DNA of 64,000 nucleotides from Ceratorhiza oryzae-sativae (GCA_030998015.1 JARWMV010000069.1:17849-81848); one strand, 5' to 3'; positions 22,911 to 35,009 are shown, counted from the stretch's first letter. Numbers and translations are program-made. Notes: generated from the letters alone by a model not told the origin.

Positions 22911-25336
22911 ATGAAGCCCCTCTCGGCACTGCTCTATGCTGCCCCCGTGCTGGCCGCCGGCATCGTGTACAACGACCAGATCGACGCCGCTTATGATTTT
23001 GTCATCGCCGGCGGAGGTCTCGCCGGACTTGTGTTGGCGAGCAGGCTGAGCGAAGACTCCAACACGACCGTGTTGGTGCTCGAGGCTGGCGCGTCGGGAG
23101 ATGCGGTCAAGGCCAGGATAGGTAAGTCGACCAGCGGGGAACTGGAGCGTCGAGAGCTGAGCCGGTTCTAGACATTCCTGGCAACGCATATTACTCGTCG
23201 CTGCTTGGCACAAGCTACGATTGGCAATATGTTACAGAGCCTCAGCCAAGATTGGGGAACCGCCGACTGCCTTGGCCACGAGGGAAAACGCTTGGAGGGT
23301 GTGTATCTCTCTCCATGTCTCTTTCGTCTATTGAATACTTGCAGTTCGACAGCGGTCAATGGTCTCTACCTCGTCCGCCCATCCGCTCTCGAAGTCGATG
23401 CCTGGTCCCAACTCCTCACCGGCCAATCCTCTGCCCCAGCGTGGTCATGGGCCTCCCTCTTCGAAGCTATGAAAAAGTCTGAAAACTTTACCGAGCCGAG
23501 TGCCAGGATCAAGTCCCAAGGGCGCATCATGTATGATATCACTTCCCACGGCCGATCCGGCCCGTTGCACTACAGCTACCCGGGGTATATTGTCCCGGTC
23601 GTGGGCAACTGGACTGCTACTCTCGACTGGATTGGTATCCCCCCGAGCCCGGACGCGAATGGTGGGAGCGGCTGGGGTGGTTTCATCGCCACGAGTTCGA
23701 TCAATCCAACGAATTGGACTCGATCATATTCGAGAAGTGCATATATCGATCCGCTCGGTCCTCGACCCAACCTCGCGATCCTGCCCAACGCGACTGTCAC
23801 AAGGATAATTTGGGCGCCTCAAAAGGACTCAAACGGCAAAGCCGTGGCCAGCGGGGTAGAGTTTGCCGCGACTAGGAATGGCCCCAGGAGGACCGTCAAC
23901 GCCCGGCGAGAGGTAATTTTAGCAGGTGGGGCGATCGGAAGCCCGAATATTGCGATGCATAGTGGGATAGGTCCCAAGGACGTCTTGAACAGGCTGAACA
24001 TACCTGTCGGTACGTCAAATGATCTTCGCACGACCCGCTGGGCCTGACTTCTAGCCTAGTTTATGAACTGCCAGGCGTGGGAGCGCACCTCCAGGATCAC
24101 GTCGCAACCCAAGTCGTCTTCCGAACCACCGCCGAAACCGCCGCGTCCATTCGAAACTCGGACCAGCTCGACAACGGAGCCTCGGCTCCGTTCCTTTCAT
24201 TTATCAACTCGGCCATTGCGTACGCCAACGTCACTGATCTGTTTGGAGACTGGGCGTCCACGTTCCAGGAGGAGCTCCGAGCGAACTTGACGGATAGTCT
24301 CAACCGGCTCACGTTCAGCACGGACGATCGGGTGAAGAAGGGCTACCAGGCCATATACGAGACTACAATGAACAAGCTGTTGATGAGCCAAGTTGGGCAG
24401 GTACGTTTGTGTTCACCATGCTCTCACAGTGCTGAGACCTTGGCCTAAATTACTACTTCTGCCATAGGTCGAGCTCCTGTTCTCTTTGACTGGCACATCC
24501 GCCGGTTCAGACACGATCGCCATCCAAGCCGCCCTTCAGCATCCCTTTTCCCAAGGCCATCTCTACGTTAATAGCACTAATCCATTCGACCCGCCTGTGA
24601 TCGACCCGAACTATCTCGCTCACGACGGAGATATCCTGATGCTGAGAGAAGGACTGAAGCTTGCGAGAAAGCTTGGACAAACACAGCCTCTGAATGCGTC
24701 GATTGTGCAAGAGGTGTCGCCGGGCAGTTCGATCCAGACTGACGACGATTGGGACGCATGGTTGCTTGGGCAGGTGCAGACTGAGTATGTATTTGCTATC
24801 AGCTTTCACAGAGACATGGGAGTTGACTGTGCCGGGCGTTGGATAGGTATCATCCTGGATGCACGATGTCCATGTTACCAGAGGATCACGCGGGCGTTGT
24901 CGATTCCGATCTGAGGATGTATGGGACAAGTAAGCCATGCACTCATACACTCCATCTGATGAAATGCTCACAACCTCTTCTCGCACAGGTAACGTTCGGG
25001 TGGCCGACTCGTCTATATTCCCTATCCAATTTGCCGCTCACGTGAGTTTCGATGAGATCCATGTCGATTGAAAACTCACGAAGTTCCTAGCTGATGGCGC
25101 CGACCTATGGAATGGCCGAACAAGCAGCTTCGATTATCCGAGCCCAGTACAACGGCGTGCCTCCTCCAGCCTCTACAGTCAGCACCAGCGCACCAGGTAG
25201 CGCAACGCAGACCGGCTCGCCCGCGAGTAGCAACGACAATAGCGGCGGAAAATCAAACGACGCTGGGAAAATCGAGGTTGGGAATATGGTGGGGTGTATC
25301 ATGGTCGGGCTGGCGGCATGGTTGGCGGGGTGGTGA
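22911..25336 (+). CDS. Secreted, probably GPI-anchored GMC (glucose-methanol-choline) FAD oxidoreductase
   Basis: Flavoenzyme oxidising an alcohol or sugar; the substrate cannot be read off. Exons: 22911-23121, 23172-23298, 23345-24009, 24060-24400, 24468-24784, 24847-24929, 24989-25041, 25091-25336 (2043 nt, 680 aa). Signal peptide [17 protein letters not shown]; Rossmann FAD site GGGLAG (34-39) with E58 in VLVLEAG; GMC signature 1 near [17 protein letters not shown]; signature 2 near [20 protein letters not shown]. The two family active-site histidines are present: H556 in [10 protein letters not shown] and H599 in [14 protein letters not shown]. The C-terminus is a Ser/Thr-rich stretch followed by a hydrophobic end ([15 protein letters not shown]), as in GPI-anchored proteins and unusual for this family. 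Several N-glycosylation sequons occur. It lies downstream of the P450 array on the same strand. Confidence 0.92.
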
Positions 25337-27371
25337 TGAAAGAAGTGATCGTGTGCGGCTAGGTTATGTGAATGTTGAGGAAGTAACGGACTTTTCGACT
25401 AGATGTGCCGAAAGAACTTTTTACCCCGCTGATACGTGGACTATATCTATGTATTGACAACCCCCGTAATGAATCCGATATATTATTGCGTTGCGTTTCA
25501 CTCCCGGGATCCGTTTGAGAGAAACACATACATCCGCATTGGCCAACTGGCGCTCGCGGGCTGACGATTGTCTGCCCCTTATATCCAGCCAGCCGGTCAC
25601 GGTGGAACGGCAGCTGGTATTTAACCCGGGCTGATCCAGGTTCGCGTTGTCGATTTACAATCTTGCGTAGTAACATTCGGTGAGGGTTCGCCATTGGGGA
25701 TGGAACATTGTAAACGACCTCGCGGAGAATTATTAGGAGCTTGGCGAAAGGATGATAAGGCGTCATGACCTACGTCGGCAGCGACCAAGAACCTAGCAAA
25801 CAGAGCGGCTGAAACTAGGTTTCTGTTAGAGACGAAAGTCTCCAACGGTTCAACACTTAGCATTGGTTGCAGTGGAAGGCTGGAAGATGTTGGACTGCTA
25901 TCGTCTGCATATGCGTCCCTCATTTATATATATAGAGCAGGTGCAACGAGTCTCCGTACAAAGCGCGTGTACGAAATATCGTCATGAAACACATTTGAGT
26001 GAATCGTACCGAAAAGAGGCCGCATAACCTACTAACTTTTAATTTTTGACGACCCCTTTTTGGGACCAATAGTTTGAACAACCGACCGATGAGCTTATTA
26101 TACCAGTTTTTGGTATGTTATGTGGAAATTTCTAGTAATTTTCGGGGCCCAATAACCGCCCCTGATTCTTACTAAAATTCAGGATGTGTAGTGGTGCAAA
26201 CAGCTTCTGAACATACCAAGCGGTACAACATCGATATTTGCACGTAAACCCAATGCTATGCTCGTAATCGACTCACATTTCTATTTTACGTTCTGTTCTA
26301 TCATGTATGAAAATCGTACCCTCTGTAACACCATTCTCACAACAATGTATCTCCATGTTCCTGCTCCGCCTTATCCAGTTGTACCGCATATATAAACAAA
26401 TACATTTTCGCCTCTATCCCTAAAGACATTTCACCACCCTCGCTCGCGTTCTACGCGTACGTGCTCAATCACTCATTATCCTTTGCGCTACTCACTCCTG
26501 AAGCGCGCCCGTTCGTCTCGCTTCATCACGCTCGGTCGTTGAATAAACCATACGTGATATCCGCACTGGCTAACAGCTCAACCATCTAGTACAATAGTGT
26601 CAAGTCATATCATCCCGCTCAACCCTTGGCCAAGACCAGATTGTGACTCGGTGGCTACTCGACGCGCACTCTTCAATTCCCGCTGTGGAACACGTCGCCT
26701 AGCCTGCCCATTCCCCTCACGCTTAGACCCAAGATTCCAGAATTCACCTTGATGTTTCTGCGCGCTCCCCTCAGGAGGCCAAATTAACTTGGACTTCTGG
26801 CGTTTCGCCGAGGGGGTCAAGCCTCTAGTACTTTAGGTTAACCCACAAAAGATCCGGGCCTCGTCTCCCGGTAGGCACATATGCGCGGCCCTCTCTCTCA
26901 GGGCATTCCATGACTGGCATTCGCCCACTCTATGAACCTTGTGGGCGTGCCCCATCCCGCCTCCGATTCACACGACACACACACCCTCAATGATCCTATC
27001 CGATTGCCGTTCCGGGACCTATAGCCCGGGTACAACCGAACCGTACTACCACTCTCCCGGGTGCTCGGCCCCTAGGTTAGCGTAGAGGTAAGACAGATTT
27101 GGTTACCACTGCGGTCAATGCAAGGTATGAAGGGCATATATGTTCTCCTCAGTCAGAGAACATCCCCCCAGAGCCAACCTTACTCGCAATGACGCAGCGG
27201 CCTGCTGCCCCGACGTTTACTTCGTCTTTTAGTCTTCCCTCAATTTCATATAGTTAGTACCCTCTTGCACAGTCGTGGCCAATATGAACCCCAAATGATT
27301 CTATAGAATCCCGGCAAGGCGATGCTACAACACAAGTACCCAAAGCTACAAGCTTGCATAAAGAATCGGGG
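25337..27371. other. Two-kilobase spacer, no gene seen
   Basis: Short frames only (longest about 135 codons, on the minus strand) with no recognisable motif. Composition changes around 26.5-27.2 kb to a GC-richer segment without CpG loss, perhaps an old insertion; I could not identify its ends or class. Confidence 0.4.
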
Positions 27372-28839
27372 ATGGAGAACAACAGTGGTACTGATGGAAT
27401 CGACGCATGGTCTAGGATCAGGTTGGGTTCTTAGTTACTAACCTACTGCCTATCCTGTCTTATGGCTAAGCTTCTCCAGGGCAATTGCGAGGGAGCCTGC
27501 AGCAGAATTCCTGGGGGTTCGTGCCCGATGTCTTCTTGCGATGAGGATATTGACGGCGATATTTCAGACTATGATACTGGTTATGTTTGGCAATGCGGCA
27601 AACTGTCAAGTTACCTTGTCTGGTAGTGCGGCGGTGGCATCGAGCCCGAAAGGAGTATAGATCTTTTCGCCACTCTATGATTGGACGACTGACTCTATGA
27701 TCAGGACTACCTCGCACTCTCTTTTGGATGGGCTACTGGAATCGCATTGGGCGCGTGGATCTCTGGAGGCATATCAGTGAGCATATGCTCGTGTAAGGTT
27801 TGAGTGGAAGTGTAGCTTACTTCACCACTAGGGAGGGCATATCAACCCGGCCATTACAATCTCTCAGGCTGTGTTTCGTGGTTTTTCGTGGAGGAAGGTT
27901 CCGGCTTATGTCTTAGCTCAAATCTTTGGAGCTTGGGCGGGTGCCGGTCTGGTGTACGCCAATTATTATCGTGCTATCCAACTCTTTGAGGCAGAGGCCG
28001 CTACTAGCTCAGTTTCCGGTACAGCTGCTGCGTTGTTTGCCACTTTCCCGGTGTGTCTTACCGTTTTTTTGGACAATCTTGACCATATTCAATGACTTCT
28101 TTCAGGCACCTTACCTGTCCAATGGTAAGGATCATACACCCACATACTTCGGGCCCCCCTGTTGACCACTCAATCGCCAGTGCAAAGTTTTTTCCAAGAG
28201 TTTCTAGCAACTGCAATTTTAGTAATGGCGGTACTTGCGGCTACTGATAAACAAAACGGGCCTCCGCCAGGCGGTCTCGTTCCTTTGGTACTATTCATCG
28301 TAATGCTCGGTATAAGCTCATGTTTTGGTATGCAAACATCGTAAGTTGTTGGACCTATCCTTCACGGCGCTATCTGATATTGGGACTAGGTTCTCGCTCA
28401 ATCCTGCCCGCGATATTGGGCCTCGGATTATGTGTTGGATGGCTGGGTATGGGCGTGAATGTAAGTATTGAATGAAATAGTCAAACTGGAGCCAGCTATT
28501 CACAGGAGTCGCTAGTATGGAAGTATCGGAGCCAGTATTGGTTATACACACCCGTGGTGAGTCAGTTCATTACTATACCCCTAGACAGACTCACTCATAG
28601 TGCCATTACCAGATGGGGCCAATTGCGGGAGCATTGACTGGAACAGCCGTTTATGATCTACTTCTTTTTACCGGCCCCGAAAGTATCTTGAACAGAATGT
28701 TCGTGATGTCTTTTCTAACTACTACATTCACTTTGAATCACTGAAAATATTACACAGTGGCACGAAGCACACGACAAATATGCCTCAGGAATCATCGGAC
28801 TCGCCAACAGCTCCTTCGTCAGGACATCACTCAGTCTAA
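27372..28839 (+). CDS. Aquaglyceroporin (MIP family channel)
   Basis: Membrane channel for water and glycerol-like solutes. Exons: 27372-27421, 27480-27516, 27568-27654, 27705-27776, 27832-28050, 28106-28124, 28181-28340, 28390-28460, 28516-28556, 28613-28698, 28758-28839 (924 nt, 307 aa). First half: EPAAEFLG, MFGNAANCQVTLS, AVASSPKG, SFGWATGIALGAWISGG, then GGHINPAIT with the first NPA at 87-89. Second half: FFQEFLATAILVMAVLAATD, then SLNPARD with the second NPA at 219-221; the Asp after the Arg is the mark of glycerol-transporting members. A final helix around MGPIAGALTGTAVYDLLLF and a hydrophilic Ser-rich tail follow. Exons of 19 and 37 nt make this gene easy to mis-predict. Length is normal for short fungal aquaglyceroporins lacking long cytoplasmic extensions. 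Confidence 0.92.
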
Positions 28840-29485
28840 TATCGGTTTGGTCAGGAAGTACTAAATGGTGACGGTGACTCTGCTCTAATTCCATATGCTC
28901 CTTTGATAACCTGCCATGTAATTTACCTATCGGGTCTTGTGGCAATTATTCTAGTCGAACTCGTTCACCCCTACTACGTATCACTTTGAAGCTCGTTCGG
29001 CGTTTGGCTAACACATCAGACATAAGATTGGGTAGTTTTGTCTTGGCATGATGTCAAAAAGACTAAATCCCTCAAGTTCAAGTAAATAAATCTGACTTAA
29101 GGTTCGGAAACGTCCCACGGGTTACGCTGACACTCTCACCAACGCATTTAAACTTCGCATATATGCATGGACTTACTCAGCTGTATGACACGTGAAGTAT
29201 GCCTTTGATGGCGTAATGAAGATACAAATAACTTATTTCACACAGACACCAAACATATCGAGCCTCGATGACACTCGGTTCGTCAAACTAGTTCATCCTC
29301 CTGAACGAGTGAGTGGTGCTGTGGCAGATTTGTCAGCATCATCTATCTATGGCATCATGACGTAAATGCGATAAGCAGTCCGTCTGGTCCTAACAACGAC
29401 ATGGGTGAGCGCCTCCCTAGCATTTATTTGGTGTATTTTTTCATCAAGTAGCGTGTATAAAGATCGTCAGCCAAAGCCACAACAT
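28840..29485. other. Gap upstream of the 218 aa gene
   Basis: About 650 bases. A stretch near 29248-29310 reads open (NISSLDDTRFVKLVHPPER) and ends at a plausible donor, so the next gene may have upstream exons here. I could not join it in phase. Confidence 0.35.
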
Positions 29486-30207
29486 ATGCACGCCGATGAG
29501 CAGCTCCATATATACTATACCGCAGTCAAAGCCCTTGTTTTAAGCAGCCCTTGTCGTCCTAGCCTTCCACTCGAAATTATTTTGTATATTTGTCGACTAG
29601 CCGAATTCGTTTCTCCATTGCCGGACAAGTCACTATCTGCTATGGTCGACTCTGATCGTTCTTTAGCGGGGACTATCATGGACGGCGAGGATGGTGCGAT
29701 AGCGAGACCATGGTTATGCACTCAACCTATTCCCCGAGGATTAATGAAAAGGATTTGGAAGGCTGAGCCGTGCATTCATCCAGTGGAGCCCGTAATGTCT
29801 AGGACGCATGTCAGTATGCTCCGCTTTCACGACTTGTCGAGTGAATTAAATGACTATTGCCTATTCCAATACAGGCTTTCCAACCAGATGAGCTGTTGAT
29901 CCGAATAGTACCACGCGACCACTCGGCATATTCATACAAGTGTGATAGGGTCGGAAAACCACTTTTCTGGAGACACCTGACTAATCCTAGTCGGAAAAAC
30001 CTCTCAGTGCGGGCATTCGATTCTGAGCATGAAATTTGGCAGTGGGTTGAGCCAGGGGACCAATTGGAGGTCTCAGTCGAGGCTTCTAGTTGGTATTTCC
30101 CCAACGTAAGGTCAGAATGGGGCGTATCGTTACGGGTATTTACATTATGGGAACCGTCGCAAGTAATGCTGGGTTTGATATATGGAGGTAGCCCTCACGC
30201 ACAGTGA
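29486..30207 (+). CDS. Hypothetical protein, F-box-like N-terminal segment
   Basis: Not recognised. Two exons, 29486-29809 and 29875-30207 (657 nt, 218 aa), joined by a 65 nt GT-AG intron ending TACAG. Residues around 30-45 (LPLEIILYICRLAEF) resemble the start of a fungal F-box, but the domain is too short to be sure. The second exon encodes DELLIRIVPRDHSAY, VGKPLFWRHL and an all-beta-looking part (GDQLEVSVEAS, VSLRVFTLWEPSQVMLG). The start at 29486 is the first ATG of the frame; the same frame is open back to 29405 and further exons may exist. No signal peptide or membrane segment. Confidence 0.55.
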
Positions 30208-31509
30208 CTCCGTCGAAGCCCAATAAGTCACTTGTTTCACTCGCATTTATTCGGTTAGTTCACTACCTGAAAGGAAATCTTATTAATAAGCTTGACGTTC
30301 GTTGTCCTACCCTGTATTATGACGATCCGATGTCACATGGTCCGGACTAGAATGTTACAACGTTGCTCTTAGTGGGCAATGTAGCTCCCTCCGAAATCTA
30401 AATGGTATGACTGAAAAATTATAATGCGATGAGTGAAGGATTTTAACAGCTCGATGTTGGATGAATAGTGGTCATTTGGTTGGGTTTCATTACACCGTCC
30501 AAGAAACTGGTGATGGCCTGAAGGCGTTTGACGGCGCCGAACAGGCCTGAGTGAGGCAGAGGCTTTGAACCACCTGATTACAAACAGTCCTATGCGCGCC
30601 ACTGCGAAAACCGGAGGTGTAATGAAATGATGGGCGTAGTGTAATTGGGGTAACAGCATGTAATGATGTCCCATTACTCCGTTACGCCGGTGACATTCGG
30701 CGTAACGGCACCATTACCCTACCCTCCCATTTTCAGGACGCCTAATTACGCCTAGTTATACATCCGGTTTTTCCAGCGATATATAGTCACCGACCACTAT
30801 TTCACCCGTTCGGTCTGAGGTTCATGCATCACCGCCTTTGAGGGGCGTTGTTTTGTAATATTGACAACTTCAATTCTGCCATACAACTATTCAATACTGG
30901 AACCCAGTGGTCTGTAGCTGTAGGTTCCCCTGCGCTATGCTTGTCTCAAACCAGGGGATGAATCTCCCGAGATCCGGGTGGATTTTCGATATTGAAATTC
31001 ATGATCCGGTTCAACTATACGCTCTAATTCGTTCGCCGGCTGCCATGAATGGTAGTGCTTCAATGACTTCTCGCTCGGAATCCAGCGTACACTGAGCTCG
31101 TTTGCGCCGAAGAAGTGTTGATGTGGAAGGGCCGCCAGGCCGGAGATAGCAGCATTTTTATCATTTACAGCCCTCGCTCCTTCAGAGAGCTACTATCATC
31201 TAGTCTGATACTTGATCGTTTGCTGTCCGGATTTATTCCTCGGTCGGTCGTCTCCCTGATTTGGGTAATAATAACAGCTACAGTAACCGTAACTTACGTC
31301 TCCAAGCATTTGATAGTCTACCTGCTTTTAGCAATCACGAGGATCAATTTCAACTTTGTATTTCAGGGTGAGGAAGAAAAGAAGGGACATAGGTGCCACG
31401 TTGTCAACATGTGTTTTTTTATATCAAGAAACCATAGGCTTCCTCAAAATGGCAAGTTTTATCACCACTATATACATGCCCTGTTTTAACTTCCGACATC
31501 TTCCCACCA
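30208..31509. other. Spacer upstream of patatin 1, with a perfect hairpin
   Basis: 1.3 kb with no gene I can defend. Open frames at 30907-31095 and 31115-31489 have no motifs; the latter has a hydrophobic middle (SVVSLIWVIITATVTVTYV) but no family match. Contains the inverted repeat at 30679-30708 and the patatin promoter. Confidence 0.4.
30679..30708. repeat. Perfect 11 bp inverted repeat with 8-base loop
   Basis: CCGTTACGCCG, loop GTGACATT, CGGCGTAACGG. The surroundings are rich in TAATG/CATTAC words, suggesting the end of a small inverted-repeat element; I could not fix outer borders. Confidence 0.7.
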
Positions 31510-32770
31510 ATGGCTGAAGCATCTGAAATGCGCAGATTACGACCCCTATGCCTACTTGCATTCGGTATGGTTGTTCATTTCGCACCTTTAACTATGGTCA
31601 TTGGAACGGTTTCATGGTTAGACTCTGGCGGGGTGGGGGGATTCTCCTCCTTGCTCATCCTTCGGGAAATCATGTATCGCCTGAACGGGGAACTCTCAAA
31701 GCTCAATCCGGGGCAGAACCTCGTACATCCGTGGCAAGTGTTTGATATGATATGTGGAACCGGCACTGGCGGGTAAAACACGTGATTGTTTATGAGAAAC
31801 TTTGTTAATCTGGTCTTTAGACTGATTGCTATATTGATCGGCCGGTTACACATGCCAATCGACGATGCTATCGCAACCTACCTTAACCTCAGCAAACTCA
31901 TAATACCTCGCCCTAGAAGATGGAGTAGGGAAGCTAGAAACAGAGCAAAGCGCTTCAAAAAAGCTGCGAACCAGATCGCTGAGATCAATAACACTTCTGA
32001 GAGACAAGCGGCGAATCCCGGTCAAGGTATAGGACGACGACCCGATGGTGAAGCCATGGAGCGTGATGAGAAGATCAGGATGCATGACCCACGCGAGGGA
32101 GAAAATCATTGTCCAGTGTAATCATTATTCACGAAACGTTCTCGCTGCTTGCTAATTTGTATGACGCAGGTTCGTCTGTGACGGATCTGACAACAAAACC
32201 GGTCCCTCATCCCGTTTGCGCACATATCCACTAGGTGATAATACAGATGATTACTCCATCGCAACCGCTCTTCAGTTGACCTGTTACATCCCTCCTCCCT
32301 CGGGCGACCCTGATTTCTTAGTGCCGTACGGCCCGGATGGACTTCCACTATATAGTGCGCTCGGGCCTTACAACCCTACAAACGAGCTTATAGGAGAAGC
32401 GTTTGAATACTTCTCACCCGACCGCAAACTTGCTTGCCTACTCAGCATTGGTGCGGGAGGGAAGCATTTTGTGTCGCAGCGACTTAAAGAGGCCAACGCC
32501 AATTCGCACAGGGTACACCAGATACTTACCGATCGACTGTACTGGCGCGGCAAAGAGCTTTATTTTCGCCTTAGCGTTAATACAGCCTTAGAGGAAACGG
32601 ACGAGGAGGAATGGCGGCTCATGGAAGAGGTTCATGCACACACGTTGGCATACCTCAGTAGCCGAAGTGTGGAAGCAACTTTAGCGGCCTTGACTCACTC
32701 AATTATAAAAAGAAGTTCTGGGGAGGACATGACTCTTGAGCAACTGATCGGGGTTGGGTTCAGCCAATAA
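31510..32770 (+). CDS. Patatin-like protein 1, catalytic residues lost (pseudoenzyme or decaying gene)
   Basis: Patatin domains are Ser-Asp lipid acyl hydrolases. Exons: 31510-31564, 31622-31772, 31821-32117, 32170-32770 (1104 nt, 367 aa, open throughout). Family start RPLCLLAFDSGGVGG corresponds to the oxyanion-hole motif DGGGIRG, here degraded. The nucleophile elbow GTSTGG reads GTGTGG, so the serine at residue 66 is glycine. The usual IWEAARATSAAP segment is unrecognisable, and the DG(G/A) motif before CNNP is replaced (SALGPYNP), so the catalytic Asp is missing too. Other landmarks persist: LLILREIM, HPWQVFDMICG, LIGRLHMP, LACLLSIGAGG. Splice sites and frame are intact, which suggests expression without hydrolysis, or recent loss. 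No NB-ARC or TPR region follows. Confidence 0.8.
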
Positions 32771-33970
32771 TCCACCTTTGTTTGCGCGTATATCGTTGTA
32801 TCAAACGATCGCAATGTAGTAGACTGTTGGGTCTTGTTTATTTCTGTTATGAAGGAGACAATGGACGTTTTCATCAATATCGCACAGCTAGATCACCCCT
32901 GATGACATGTGCCGTTCACCACGAAGCGGGTTTTCAATGAGGCCTTTTCTCGACTACCATGCTAAAGAGCCTTGAATCTCCCTCCAAGCGCATAATAATT
33001 CACCTCGATCTCGAGAACCCACACTATCCATCCCTCTACACCCCACGCGTTCTTCAAGAGAAAGAGTGAGATTTGTTCTTCAAGTGCGATTTCGTCTAAT
33101 TTGTTCCAATTCCCGGAGAAAGTTATCAGCGCATCCGGAAAATCAACCCCCTTGGTACGGCCAAGGCGAGTTGGAGCAGTATATTTAAACCACGCCAAAG
33201 TAAGCAAATGTCCTCCCAAATACGACAGTTCATTAATACCTCAAAGGACTCGGAGGGGTTTTTAGAGCATATACAGATATCATCAGCATATACAAACCCG
33301 GGGACGACGTGTGGTATGTCTAAGAAAGGATCGTTATTGCTCGATGACTGAGATTCAGGGCAAGCGTCTTGGGAGATTATTCCGACGAGGAAGTTCCGTC
33401 CCATGCTGCTTCTCTCGTGAAAGCACTCGTGGGAGACTTGCTCGTTTTCACTAAATAAAAACTCAACTCTCATAGCTAGGTTTCTGGCAGTCCACCTAGG
33501 GAATGGAAAATAAAAAATCCAACTCAGATACCGGTTAAGTAAGTTATTCTTTTTCTTGTTTCTATCCTGCTGTGACGTGGCGTAGGTTATTTGTTGATTA
33601 CAGCGGTACGTTGGAGGGGCGGATTTACCATTCTTGATGTGGCACTCAAAAGGACCAGACTCGGAATCTCCTACGGGGACTCCAACCTCGACTCCTTATC
33701 ATTCTCTGGATGGGTGGGTGTGATCACTCTAAAGGGCCACAGACAGTCGTTGACCGGCTTCATAGTCATACTCTAGCTCAGCACACCATTATCGTACAAA
33801 CAAAATCGGAGGCGCAACATGATCAATTGGTCTATATTGTTCGAAATACCGAGGGAATCCTTCGCTACAAAGAGGCACGTAAGCTCATCTCACAAGCCCC
33901 CCTTTGCGACTTACCCGTAGCATCTTCAGCTATGGAAAATCCCTCACCTTGATCTCGAGGACCCAGACCA
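32771..33970. other. Spacer with a reverse-transcriptase remnant
   Basis: Apart from the minus-strand remnant at 33126-33473, an open plus-strand stretch (33710-33952, ending SSAMENPSP) has no recognisable motif and no defensible start. Confidence 0.35.
33126..33473 (-). pseudogene. Reverse-transcriptase fragment (degraded non-LTR element)
   Basis: A 115-codon open stretch contains GFVYADDICICSKNP, which has the YADD catalytic box in the usual hydrophobic setting. It is preceded by VGIISQDACPES, which resembles the GxxxGDPxSP region of agaricomycete reverse transcriptases. No intact domain surrounds it. The match is short and could be fortuitous, since the opposite strand is also open here. 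Confidence 0.4.
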
Positions 33971-34303
33971 ATGGCATCTTCCAGTGAGACAATTGTGCGT
34001 TACGGTAAGCTGGGGAAACCAAACCGCGGGCTGTTTCGGTGACCATCTTCCTAGCACCTAACCCGGGGGATAGTTGATTGGGACCCCGAATGGTCGAGAG
34101 AAGCTGTGGCCTTTGATGATCCTCATGAAGAAATGAATATGGTGGTCCCGATTCAGCCATCGGAAATGGAAAATGAAACCACCGACCGCCGCCGTAGCGT
34201 GGCTATTCGGTACCAACTCCGCTTTCATAAGGCCATGATCCAGGATTATAGGTTGGGGCCGAGACAAATCTATTGGTATGTTTGGGCGGCAGCATACGAG
34301 TGA
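33971..34303 (+). CDS. Small hypothetical protein (87 aa, two exons)
   Basis: Not recognised. Exons 33971-34004 and 34074-34303 (264 nt). The 69 nt intron starts GTAAGC and ends GATAG. The protein is acidic, with VDWDPEWSREAVAFDDPHEE and MVVPIQPSEMENETTDRR, and ends YWYVWAAAYE. A further donor (GTATGT) occurs at the YW codons, so the true C-terminus is uncertain. It may be the surviving end of a larger gene. Confidence 0.35.
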
Positions 34304-35009
34304 CGGGAGGTTTTTCGTAGTGAACATTCAACCATAGAGGAGGGTATGGCATATGTCTACACCAATGATACTTAAGCCGGGCCCCTTGTACTCGAATTTA
34401 CTAGCCTGCGGAAGGGGTCGAGCACAAACCGTTCTCCAAGATAGAGGTTAGCCAGGAAGGCTTTTGTACGTTAGATCAACCAGCTCTCACTCAAATACTT
34501 TAAATCAAATTGTTTTACCATAAGGTATTCAACCAAGGCTTAGGTCGCACGATCCCCATGACGAATCGACGTAGCTCGATCAGAAATCACCGTTCGGAAA
34601 CCGCATTAAATATGGTGTAGAAGGCAGCGGAAGGCCTTTAGATCGTACAGCCGAGCATATATAGTTTATCAAAATTGCAATCGTTGTCCGTTCGTGATGT
34701 AGAGAACTTGTATCAGCTTCCTGTTTCTTGATTCCACGCAGCTCTGTGGCAAATTTCCTCTCATGGTTTCTCTGCCCTTTTAGCTGAGTTAAGACACAGT
34801 TTTCTCTTATCTTTCTTAAGTTTTTTTTATACAGCGTACTGTGCCCTGTAGCACATTATATTGAACACAAGTTTTCTATCTTCATAGTTGACCTAATTAT
34901 GTCCGTTATTAGCCAGCCCGAAACCTGCCTGTGAAAGATAGTTCAACTCAAAGCCTCACTTACTTTACTGTTCTCTAAGAAGGCAAAGGCTCTCACATGA
35001 GACATGGGC
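34304..35009. other. Non-coding stretch with a diverged repeat copy
   Basis: No gene. Holds copy D of the dispersed repeat (about 34670-34960) next to the integration point of the truncated LINE. Confidence 0.45.
34670..34960 (+). repeat. Dispersed repeat family, copy D (diverged)
   Basis: Order of landmarks as in copy A: GCAATCGTTGTCCGTTCGTG, then TTCATAGTTGACCTAAT, then CCCGAAACCTGCCTGTGA. Orientation is opposite to copy E at 36.4 kb. Confidence 0.45.

Noticed and set aside
26500..27200. Possible LTR or gag fragment suggested by a composition change
   Set aside because: No paired LTR, primer-binding site or protein motif was found.
29248..29400. Possible 5' exons of the 218 aa gene
   Set aside because: The only open reading (LDDTRFVKLVHPPER) cannot be joined in phase to an upstream ATG or to the main frame with confidence.
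32990..33966. Two similar short segments (CACCTCGATCTCGAG and CACCTTGATCTCGAG) about 950 bases apart
   Set aside because: The similarity covers only about 25 bases and does not extend, so it was not called a repeat.
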